A stretch of 64,000 nt of DNA. Origin: Hexactinellida sp. DTS-2022 (lineage: Eukaryota > Porifera > Hexactinellida). The DNA is taken from NCBI GenBank assembly GCA_028753945.1, contig JAPNXP010000016.1:558001-622000 (forward strand), read 5' to 3'. Below the pieces are notes generated by a model, which did not search any database, was not told the origin of the DNA, and saw only the letters and a program-made list of their open reading frames with translations. Positions within the stretch are counted from its first letter, which is position 1. Each line of letters begins with the position of its first letter. Below, in pieces: positions 33,226 to 43,067 of the stretch. The position numbers and the translations under genes were made by a program.

Positions 33226-36200
33226 TCAAGGTAATAATTTTTGTATGTCAATTCCTTCTCCATCTAGTGTATCCTTAAAATTTGCGTTCTTTCGAGTGTT
33301 TTTCTGGTTTTTGATACGTGTTTGTGTTTGATAAGAAAGTGTAGGTTGTTTCCTAATAGCAGCTCTCGTGTTAAATGCCTGTTTAACTGGAGACGGGTTA
33401 AGGTATGTGTCTAATTCATTTTCTTCTAACACAGTTGTGAGGGAGCGTAGGTAGTTAAGGAATTGTACACGTTGTGATGGTTCGCTTGTTTGTAGCCAGT
33501 TAGTGAAGTCTGATATTTCTTTAGGCATGTAAGGTGTAGGTTGTACTGTAGAAACAGGAATGGTTAGAAGTATGTACACCCTCGCTAGTCCGAACAGGAG
33601 ATTTTCGTATAAATTTGGGAAAAATCTTAAATAATTGTATATTTACTATATTACAATGGAATTATAAAAAACTAAGTCTCAGACAAGTCTTTAGGTAGTG
33701 TACTATATGTTTAGTTTGGATTTAAAAGGTTTGGACAAGTTTGGTTCGGATTATCGGGGTATCATTTTATAGATGCCAATAGAAAATGTATTACTTCACT
33801 AATCCAAACAATTCACTAATAGGAACATATTTTTTAAATTGGAACACCTCTGTTTGGATTAGTGAGGGTCCACTATACTGATTAAGGTATCTGTGTGGGA
33901 TCGACGATCTTATTTTAGTAAAATGCGATCTTCTATTCGAGATTCTTTCACTCCACTTGAAATTATTTGAGCACTCATAATATTCTAATTACTAGTACCT
34001 GTACTTGACATTCAATATACAATTTATCACCTCTTCATACTATGACATACGGTATGTAGATTTTTCATGATGCGAACTACAAACTTGTACAACGATGAAA
34101 TCCAACTACACCTAGTTTAATTTATCGTAATAAATTTATTCCAATTATTAATAACTTACATTGTAAAAGATCGTAAAAACGATTGAGATCACTATCTGTT
34201 TTAGTGATCGACTAATAAAGCTCTATTTTAAATGGAGTTTCAAGGAAAGGTATACCTTATTATAGGAAATTAACGCGCCATGTAATTAACGCGAAGGAAA
34301 TTAACGCGAATTGGAGCTGAACATTTTCAAATACATGAAATTAACGCGAATAAATTAAAAAAAAAAATTTCAGGATTATTAATCTCCTGATTGAATACTA
34401 TTTATTGTGCCCAAATAGGCTTCCAATCTACTTGATAGCAGAGTTGTGGATTTGATTTGATTTGGATTTGATTTGGATTTGATTTGGATGGATTTGATGC
34501 ATTTTAACAGGAAAATGATTTGATTTGATTTGGATTTGATTGACTATTATTTGATTTGATTTGGATTTGATTTAATGTTTGAGTCAAATCCTTTAAAAAA
34601 ATTAATTTACGTACTATACAATTTGTAATACATATGATATTGATGATATTACACTAATAGTAGACTCGTAAATCCGAATTTTGGAAATTCGAACAGATTT
34701 TGTTAGCTAGCGTTTGTATTAACGTGAATAAATATCTGTATAATACATAGTATATATTATATTATATTATATTATATCTAACTAAGTACGCATCTCAATT
34801 AATTATCTCTGAAGTATTTGGATTTGATTTAGATGGATTTGATTTGGATTTGATTTGGATGGATTTGATTTGGATTTGATTTGGATGGATTTGATTTGGA
34901 TTGAATTTGATTTGGATTTGATCTGGATGGATTTGATTTGGATTTGATTTGATTTGATTTGGATTTGAATGAAATATCAATCAAATCCACAACACTGCTT
35001 GATAGACATGGTATATCCTCTCAAATTAGTTGCACATCTGAAAATATGTAGCTCGGAAGTTTATCCATCCATTGTATAATTTTGCTAAATAGCAGGAAAT
35101 TAAGGTCATGGAAATTAACGCTCCATGAAATAACGCGAAGGAAATTAACGCGATTTGGAGAAATTCGCGTTAATTTCATGGCGCGTTAATTTCCTATAAT
35201 AAGGTAACATCAATACATTAGAAATTGGCATATATAATGTCAAGCGACATATCGGCGAATTTAATGAATAGAAGGGCTTACTTTACATCAGCCATACATT
35301 CACAATAAAAAACCATCTTCCCAAAGACAAAATATTGATGACAAAAAATGACCTTTGCATGCATTAAAAGTACAATACTTTTCATTGCGGACCGCCGGGT
35401 GCGCACAAGGAGGTTTTACGATAAAAACATACATCTCATGTGTTAAATCACAGCGGCAATAACGAAATATAGAGATATAGTTAGGGAATTTTACATCAAA
35501 TTATAGGTAAACCTTGAAAAAAATTGTTACCAAACAATTTCTACACTAGAGTCTTGATTTTATAAAATTATTCGAGATTTATAGTTAATCTCGAATTTTT
35601 TTTTATAAAATCACGTTTTAGAGTGTCGGTATGCGTATAATTTTACTCAGGTAGCTGAATGGAGTCGAATGAGGGGTCACTTGATTTAATATGGACATGT
35701 GATATATCAAATTGCTGGAAATTTAACGCAGAGTACCAATATGGTGATAATAAGTTGATTAGAGCTGATTTGAGAAAGTTAGCTCCAGAAATGTCGGCGA
35801 TTTACTATGGAAAATCAGAAACTGCAACCCGTGTAAAAAATTTTCCTCACGGGTTTGGGCTTGCAACTTTTTTCTATGTTTATTTGGGTCCAGAAGAAGA
35901 CTCTAGTGTAGAAATTGTTTGGTAATAATTTTTTTCAAGGTTTTGAGTTAAAATTCCCTAACTAATAGTATAAAAGGAACATGTCCAGTAGTTTAATTGG
36001 TACTATACATCAGGGTTGGGCTCAAATATAATTTTTAATTACAATTACAATTACAATTACGCTATCCTTAGAATTTCAACTACAATTACAATTACAATTA
36101 TAAGGATTTGTGTTTTCCAATTACAATTACCATTATACGTATATACTTATTTGTGTTTTTCAATTACAGTTACAATTACAATTACAATTATGTCAAAAAA

Positions 36201-37386
36201 GTAAATTAATTACAGTTATAATTGAATCCAATCCAATGAGTAGGTAGATGGCTGAGTACTGAATACTCAATATTTACGTATATACCCTCATGATTACAAA
36301 GAGAAGCCATTTATTCATGTAAAATCAAACCCCTATTAGAAGTGTAGCAAAAATGTCAAGCCAAGCCATACTGGTTGGTGTCTAATAATTTATATTAATA
36401 AATAACACTAGAAAACGTGTAATCGACAATTTTTCGGTCTGCTTTTAAGAACAAATTATTACAATCAAAATTTCCAAAATGGATTAATGCTTTATAATTA
36501 CAATTACAATTACAATTATAGGAATTTGTGTATTTCAATTACAATTACAATACAATAATTATAGGGATTTGTGTTTTCAATTACAATTACAATTATTTCA
36601 AAAACGTAATTAATTGTAATTGAATTAATTAGTAATTACAATTATAATTGAACCCAACCCTGCTATACATACATGTAGTATTTAACTAACCAGATTCAGG
36701 TCTGACGGAGAGTCTACTCCTCATCTGTCTGGACTGATTCCTTACAGTGTCTCTCTCAATCAGATTAGAAGACCATGAGGGAGTAGCATTACGTAGCTCA
36801 CTGCTTATAGCAGCTGACTTCGCATAGGGTTTAGTGGCAGGCCTCTCTAGCACAGTAACATTGCTAATGCGACTTGAAATTCTCAATGGGTCCAATGCAC
36901 TGCCGTCATAGTAGCTGTAGACATACAATTTAAGCAGAGTTAATTTGAATGTAAATAATTTAAAAATACCAATTAAACCAAAGTATTGCTTCATGAATAT
37001 GAATAATCAACTATAGGAGTTTGACTTTTATTAATTCCCACAAACAGTTTGTCCGAATAGATCATATTCATAAAGTAGTTAGTTAGAAGATAATATTCAA
37101 ACACTCACGTGTTAGAAACCGGTTTCCTCCACGGATTGACTTGTACGCTTGGCGTCTCATCTCTGTCTCCGTACTTGTTCTGTGCAGGAACTCCCCTCCT
37201 GCTGTAGTCCTGGTAGAAGGTCTCCGCTATGTCATTAGTGTACGCTATGGGGCGAGACGGCACCAGGTTGGAGCGAGGCTGTTTCCAGTATAGAAATGCC
37301 TTATTTGGGTGTGGCCTGTTACGGACTTCGTGGCGGAAATTAGGCAGACGGTCTCCTTCCTGTGGCATGAATGGGGCTACGTGCAT
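33226..37386 (-). CDS. Unknown 273-aa protein (three exons)
   Basis: Exons 37386-37109, 36914-36691 and 33545-33226 join with GT-AG sites (donors GTGAGT and GTTAGT) and matching phase. They total 822 bases, exactly 274 codons. Exon 1 is rich in Pro, Arg, Tyr and Trp (PNKAFLYWKQPRSNLVPSRP, TNDIAETFYQDYSRRGVPAQ). Exon 2 is Ser/Arg-rich. Exon 3 has a helical part (SDFTNWLQTSEPSQRVQFLN, then YLRSLTTVLEENELDTYL) and a basic tail. No signal peptide or membrane segment. I do not recognise a domain; the Tyr/Pro/Trp-rich N-terminus is like that of microtubule inner or ciliary proteins, but that is only an impression. The long second intron carries several transposons. Confidence 0.6.
33574..33879. mobile_element. 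Palindromic pogo-like element (P5 family)
   Basis: GTACACCCTCGCTAGTCCGA at one end, GGATTAGTGAGGGTCCACTA at the other. It ends about 30 bases upstream of the exon 3 acceptor of the 273-aa gene. A second copy is at 61933-62190. Confidence 0.7.
34253..35206. mobile_element. TTAACGCG-rich TIR element, copy A (split by a hAT element)
   Basis: Ends TACCTTATTATAGGAAATTA and its inverse. Near both ends TTAACGCG or CGCGTTAA recurs several times. The 34439-34997 hAT element is inserted. Copies B (38632-39009) and C (39995-40368) are intact at about 375 bp. Confidence 0.8.
34439..34997. mobile_element. hAT-type element of GGATTTGATTT repeats
   Basis: Ends CAGAGTTGTGGATTTG and CAAATCCACAACACTG with 8-bp duplication CTTGATAG (34431-34438, 34998-35005). 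The interior is mostly GGATTTGATTT units. Confidence 0.85.
35479..35966 (+). mobile_element. TIR element with a small ORF overlapping one end
   Basis: Inverted ends of about 70 bases carry AACCTTGAAAAAAATT and ACCAAACAATTTCTACACTA. Between them an 88-aa ORF (35659-35925) is open on the plus strand (CDISNCWKFNAEYQYGDNK, LRKLAPEMSAIYYGK). It stops inside the right repeat, so its last codons (DSSVEIVW) exist in inverted copy at the left. No known domain. Confidence 0.55.
36011..36662. mobile_element. hAT-type element of AATTACAATTAC repeats
   Basis: Ends CAGGGTTGGGCTCAA and TTGAACCCAACCCTG, 8-bp duplication CTATACAT (36003-36010, 36663-36670). Filled with AATTAC/GTAATT repeats. It ends 29 bases before exon 2 of the 273-aa gene. 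Confidence 0.88.
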
Positions 37387-37963
37387 TTTGAGGCTAATTT
37401 GAATGTAATTACGAATAAATTACAGGATAACCTCGATTTAAGTTATCCTAACATGTTTGACTGTCCCAACGAATTCGGATAATTACCGTAAATATGCGAT
37501 TATTAAATTTAAGGTGCACGCAGGGGGCGATTAATGGTATTTAACGTACGTATTTCCTCGAATAGCAAATTGTAGCTCAACTCAATTAACCTGCTTACGT
37601 GGTGTTATGCTAATTATTAGCAGATATTCCAAAGTTAGCTACTTAGGAATTATATTCAGCATTAACGCGATTATTAATGTTAAACCCCTTGAGGGAGATT
37701 ATCTCTTAGTTGCCAATTAAAAGTGAACGTGTTGTGTGACAGGAGTGCGCTGGTGGTAGCCCAGCGTAGGGGCAGTACGCGGTAACAAGGGACGCACAAG
37801 GGACGGTCCTAGTGGTTAGGGTTACCCTCCTGAGGAGTCCCTGTAATGGGACGAAACCACAACCACAATGAGTTGACTACCGTGATATGGGAGTAAGTGG
37901 ACGATCTCCCATGTCACAGTGAAAGTGAAAATGAAAGTGTTTTTTCTATCTATACCTTGGAAC
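37387..37963. other. Stretch upstream of the 273-aa gene
   Basis: 37430-37490 is a P1-like scrap. The promoter is not recognised. Nothing else supported. Confidence 0.3.
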
Positions 37964-38428
37964 CAGGGACGTTGCCAGGATTTTTCACCTAGGGGGGGCA
38001 CAGAAATTGCCAGGGGGGGCAAACATTATATTGGTGTTAGATCTAGTATTTTAAGTTACCAAAAATTAGGCGATAAAGATGAAGCTTTCTAGTTTAATGT
38101 CTGGCAAAGTATTAAAATGCTTTAGTTAGTGTAATTCGTTTCAATATAAGTTTAGATTTACATTTAGACGAGCGAGCGAAGCGAGCGAGAAAAAAATTGA
38201 GGTGTCTAGGGATCTTAACCAATGTACAGGGGAAAATTGGAGCCTCATACAGGGATATGACTCAAATGGATTGGAAAGTGTGAACTCATTAAATTGAAAT
38301 CAATAGCATCAATGAATCAGAGGAATAAAATAGTTCAATATATTTTACCAGGGGGGGCCGGGGGCATTGCCCCGGGGCGAGGATTTCTACCAGGGGGGGC
38401 ATTGCCCCCCCCCGTGGCGACGTCCCTG
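37964..38428. mobile_element. hAT-type element with G/C tracts
   Basis: Ends CAGGGACGTTGCCA and TGGCGACGTCCCTG, 8-bp duplication CTTGGAAC (37956-37963, 38429-38436). It shares GCGAGCGAAGCGAGCGAG and the sequence after it with the element at 22800-23219. Confidence 0.88.
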
Positions 38429-38598
38429 CTTGGAACCCAGGGCATCTAGTATGTCATAAGTTATGATAAGTTATTCAGGTAAATACGGTATATCGCTATA
38501 ATGTAATCTCAGGATTGGCAAGGTCATATTAATTAAACTTTAAATTTAAATATTTATTGTCTATTAAAGAGTGAGACTGTGTAGCAGTTGAGCAATAT

Positions 38599-38629
38599 GT
38601 CGCGAAGCGACCGAAACCGAAAGGCTCGT
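38599..38629 (+). mobile_element. Family A tail scrap
   Basis: GTCGC-GAA-GCGAC hairpin then CGAAACCGAAAGGCTCGT. It lies directly next to TTAACGCG copy B. Confidence 0.6.
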
Positions 38630-38631
38630 AC

Positions 38632-39009
38632 TACCTTATTATAGGAAATTAACGCGCCATGAAATTAACGCGAATTTCTCCAAATCGCGTTAATTTCCTT
38701 CGCGATAATTTCATGGAGCGTTAATTTACATACGTACATAACCTTAATTTCCTGCTATTTAGTAAATTATACAATGGATGGACAAACTTCCGAGCTACAT
38801 ATTTCAGATGTGCAACTAGTTTGAAAGGATATACCATGTCTACCAAGTAGATTGGAAACCTATTTGGGCACAATAATAGTATTAAATCAGGAGATTAATA
38901 ATCCTTAAAAATTTTTATAAAATTTATTCGCGTTAATTTCATGTATTTGAAATAGTTCAGCTCCAATTCGCGTTAATTACATGGCGCGTTAATTTCCTAT
39001 AATAAGGTA
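38632..39009. mobile_element. TTAACGCG-rich TIR element, copy B
   Basis: TACCTTATTATAGGAAATTA to its inverse, with TTAACGCG motifs clustered in both arms and no ORF. Confidence 0.8.
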
Positions 39010-39730
39010 ATTGGGAATTTTCGTCCATTATAGTTCATTTCCATAAAAATGAACCTCTATTATCGGCAGTGGCGGCGGAAGCATTTCGATGTAGTTGCGA
39101 GCACTCCTCATTTAGGCCCAAATGTTATTTAAAACTACGTAATATAAATTAATTATTTTTTACTAGATGAACTTGCCATTATTTAACTGATGATATCATA
39201 ATATGCTACAACAAACAAAAAGTATAATGTGCCAAAATCATTTGTAAACAAAAAATAGGCCCAAATAATAGCTGACTAAGTTACTATAAATATAGTAATT
39301 ACAGAATTTACAGTATACTCCTCTTAATAGGGACACATCGGGAGTCGGGACCAGGCCATTTTGAACCGATTAAGCGGAATAAAGGTGTTGGCTCGATAAT
39401 TTAACACTATCTATATGTTTCTATTTCTAGCCCCGATTACCCGATTAGTCAGGTTGATCCGATTAAAGCAGTACATAGTTAGAATGGATTTGAGATATAC
39501 GTATTTACTGAAATCTTTGTACAGTAGAATTTAAATCTTTGTTTATACCTTAGACCCCAAAGACTCATCCTCGGTTAATTAATTAAAGCCCGAGGATAAC
39601 TTGGGGTCTAACTCTAAGGTATAATAGAAAATACCCCATTTTCATTTTCAATTGAAACTGAATTTACTTTCAGTTTCAGTTTCACTTTCCTGGGGCCACC
39701 TAGGGTTTTAATTTTCAAAGTAGTAGTTTA
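39010..39730. other. Stretch with a P2-like element
   Basis: 39310-39480 has CAGTATACTCCTCTTAATAG and related inner sequence, a diverged member of the P2 group. 39540-39720 holds ACTTTCAGTTTCAGTTTCAC repeats like those near 16660 and 37920. Confidence 0.4.
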
Positions 39731-39994
39731 GCAGCAGCATGGCCTACTTAATATACGGCCGTGTATGTCACCGAGAAGGCCAAAAAAAAATAGAAGGCCA
39801 GTATATAAATTTAATTCTAAGCTAAACTATGCCTCCTATTGTTATTATTTGGGTTGTATATGGGGTAATCAACCATTGTGAGTCCAATGGAACCACTTTT
39901 GAGAATCTCAGATTTATGGTTAAGCTGTTTAGACGCCATTTAATGATGACACAACAAATATACTATATACATCTTGCGTACACGCTGCAACATA

Positions 39995-40368
39995 TACCTT
40001 ATTATAGGAAATTAACGCGCCATGTAATTAACGCGAAGGAAATTAACGCGAATTGGAGCTGAACATTTTCAAATACATGAAATTAACGCGAATAAATTTT
40101 AGAAAAATTTCAGGATTATTAATCTCTTGATTAATTAAATACTATTTATTGTGCCCACATAGGCTTCCAATCTACTTGATAGACATGGCATATCCTTTAA
40201 AACTAGTTGCACATCTGAAAATATGTAGCTCGGAAGTTTGTCCATCCATTGAATAATTTTGTTAAATATCAGGAAATTAAGGTCATGGAAATTAACGCTC
40301 CATGAAATCAACGCGAAGGAAATTAACGCGTATTGGAGAAATTCGCGTTAATTTCCTATAATAAGGTA
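39995..40368. mobile_element. TTAACGCG-rich TIR element, copy C
   Basis: Same ends as copies A and B; inserted in the left part of the long-TIR element. Confidence 0.8.
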
Positions 40369-40597
40369 TACAATTCGAGTCTAAAAGAACTACGTGAAAA
40401 TGAAGATATTTTGCTAATATGCTTAGTAAACATTTCCGTATATAATGATAATTAATATATGTATAAACCAGCACTTATATACGTTTAATGGACGAAAATA
40501 GTAAGTTATAACTCGGATACTACTTGTATTTTAGCATGTGGTTGCTGTATAATTTTTTCGAATTTTGTGATTTAGTAGCCTTGGAGTGTTTATTAAT

Positions 40598-41853
40598 GGG
40601 AAAATTCCAAAAATACTCAAGTTTTTAAAAAAATTCCAAATATACTCAACTTTTTACTGATACTCAAATATAAAACTAGATCTTTCCGAATCTACTCAAG
40701 TTTTTCAAAATAATTCCAAATCTACTCAAGTTTTTCAAAATAATTCCAAATCTACTCAAGTTTTTCAGAATAATTCCAATTCTGCTCAAGTTTTTTCAAT
40801 AAATTCCAAATCTACTCAACTTTTCAGTAAATTCACAGATCTACTCAAGTTTAGAAAGGCTATATTTAGTCTATCTTATATATTAAATCACAATGTTTTT
40901 GTGTTTGTTTGTTTGTGTGTTTGTTCAGAATTGATTGAGGAACTGGTAAAAGCTACAGACCTAAAATTTGGCAGTGGGGTGGGGAATACTAGTATTGTAT
41001 GTACAAATAAGTTCAATATCTAAAAAGATATTCAAATCTTCCATCACAAAAGGTGTCAAAACCTTTAGCCAATTAAATTCGAGGGTTGTTCCAGTATGGA
41101 TTAGCAGCTAGCATTTCAATTAGTATAATCGAATGCTTTAGTGTCTGTCAAATGTTAAGTATGCATTATGGAATACTGAGAAAGTAATCTAATTGATCGA
41201 GAGGAAGTTCAGGCATTTAATCAGTTATTTGTTCTGTCTGTCTAGCCATACATTTATAACATTCCATTGTGTTATTTGTTATCAAATTATTATCAATCAA
41301 TACAATAACTTCTCCACGTCCCAAAGTTAGGGGTCCACTGGTACAGTTTCTTAGTGATATTTAATTTTATATTTGGAATTGGTATATTATTATACATGGA
41401 CAAGCTCATATATCTAGAAAATTATCTGTTCAAATTTGCATAAATATCCAAATTATTTAATCTGTCCTTATAGAAACCTGTAGCTAGGATGAACGGATAT
41501 AAATAGACAGCTAGCGGCCAACCATCAAGAACGACATTTAATTTGAAAAGGAGATGCTTTAAATACAAGCGAGGGCCGTAGGCCCGAGTACAAGTTGTAA
41601 GGACGCGCGTAGAGCAGACGAGCAGCTTGTACTAATAAATATTTTTTGTGGTTGGGGATCTCCATACTAGTTTCAATAATCCAATAAAACTTGAGTATAT
41701 TTGGAATAATCCAATAAAACTTGAGTATATTTGGAATAATCCGGTAAAACTTGAGTATATTTGGAAAAACTTGATTATATTTACAAATTAGTTGAGTATT
41801 GTTGAGTATATTTGGAAATTTTTAAAAAACTTGAGTATTTTTGGAATTTTCCC
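40598..41853. mobile_element. MULE-like element of ACTCAAGTTTTT repeats
   Basis: Inverted ends GGGAAAATTCCAAAAATACT, flanked by a perfect 10-bp duplication GTTTATTAAT (40588-40597, 41854-41863). Such long duplications are typical of Mutator-like elements (9-10 bp). Both arms are tandem TCTACTCAAGTTTTTC-type units. No transposase. Confidence 0.75.
40875..41631 (+). mobile_element. Rolling-circle (Helitron-like) element, family B, copy 2
   Basis: 5' TATATTAAATCACAATG and the GTTT-rich start; 3' tail with GGGCC-GTA-GGCCC, then GACGAGCAGCTTGTA. Inserted in the MULE-like element. Confidence 0.75.
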
Positions 41854-42599
41854 GTTTATTAATTAATTAATTAAAAATAAGAAATTACTTATATAGAGCT
41901 CAGCTCTAGTAGAGTTCAGTTTTTCAGTATGTGTATTCAGGCACTGAGAAAGGTCAGTTTTCCCCAAGCTTTGGAATTGACCTTTAGAAAGTAAGCCTGG
42001 GCTTTTAGTATGGGAAAAAATCTGAACTCTACAAAGCTCAGCACTATATAAGCATTCTCTAAAAATAAATACCTATTTTAGTATTCCTGTTATAAAATTA
42101 TTAGAAGATAGGAAGAAAATGAAATTTAAGTTATTTAAAATTCGTTTCATTTTGCCATAAATTGTTACCTTCACCATGAAATGGCGTCTAAACGGCTTAA
42201 CCACAAATCTGAGATTCTCAAAAGTGGTTCCATTGGACTCGCAATGGTTGATTACCCCATATACAATGCAAATAATAACAATAGGAGGCATAGTTTAGCT
42301 TAGAATGAAATTTATATACTGGCCTTCTATTTTTTTGGCCTTCTCGGTGACATACACGGCCGTATATTAAGTAGGCCATGGCAGCAGTTATTCTAACATT
42401 CTCCCAATATAGCAAATATTTAATTACCCGAGAATTGCCCCTATTAAACATTTCAATTAAATGATTTTGTTCTTGGAGATTTTTCCAAATTAAGCGTAGT
42501 TGACTGTAAATGGAATATAGAATGCTTTATTGTTAAGTACCTAGTAATCCGAACCCTTGGTGTGATAAGAAATGCAATATGAATGCATACTAATGTGAT

Positions 42600-42903
42600 C
42601 AGGGGTTTATCTAGGATTTTCGTGGCTGGCACCTTATTATGGAGGTAGAAATTTTCCGGCACCCTTAGGGCCTAGAAGTATTAGCCATAATACAAAATCA
42701 ATATAATACAATGATGCGGCACTATTTTAAGGAGGTAAACTGCTACGGTGCACAAACAGTTGTCTATCCAATCATTTCTGGACCAGAAAATCTGACCATA
42801 CACCCGGCACCTAATTAAGTGCCAACCCGGCACCTAAATCAATCGAAAATCACGCACTTTTTGACCACAACTGATGCCTAGCCGGCACCTAGATAAACCC
42901 CAG
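42600..42903. mobile_element. hAT-type element downstream of CDK9
   Basis: Ends CAGGGGTTTATCTAGG and CCTAGATAAACCCCAG; flanking AATGTGAT and AATGGGAT match at seven of eight. Contains repeated CCGGCACCTA. Confidence 0.8.
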
Positions 42904-43067
42904 AATGGGATATTTGGTCGACCTTCAGACTGTAGATTATACTGTACTTTAATTATAAACAAACCACAAATAATTCCCAGTTTAATCAATGCAGAATACC
43001 AGTATCCCAATTCCGCATGGTGATATGAGTTCATACACAACCAATACGGATATTTAATCCATTAATT

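Larger units (their letters stand above)
39738..42380. mobile_element. Long-TIR DNA element, copy 2, holding three other elements
   Basis: Same CATGGCCTACTTAATATACG ends as 19684-20475, with 7-bp duplication GCAGCAG (39731-39737, 42381-42387). Inside are TTAACGCG copy C (39995-40368) and a MULE-like element (40598-41853), which in turn holds a family B rolling-circle element (40875-41631). Confidence 0.8.

Noticed and set aside
34795-34980. 61-aa Asn/Pro/Ile-rich ORF
   Set aside because: GGATTTGATTT repeat inside a hAT element.
36016-36204. 62-aa ORF of NYNYN type
   Set aside because: AATTAC repeat inside a hAT element.
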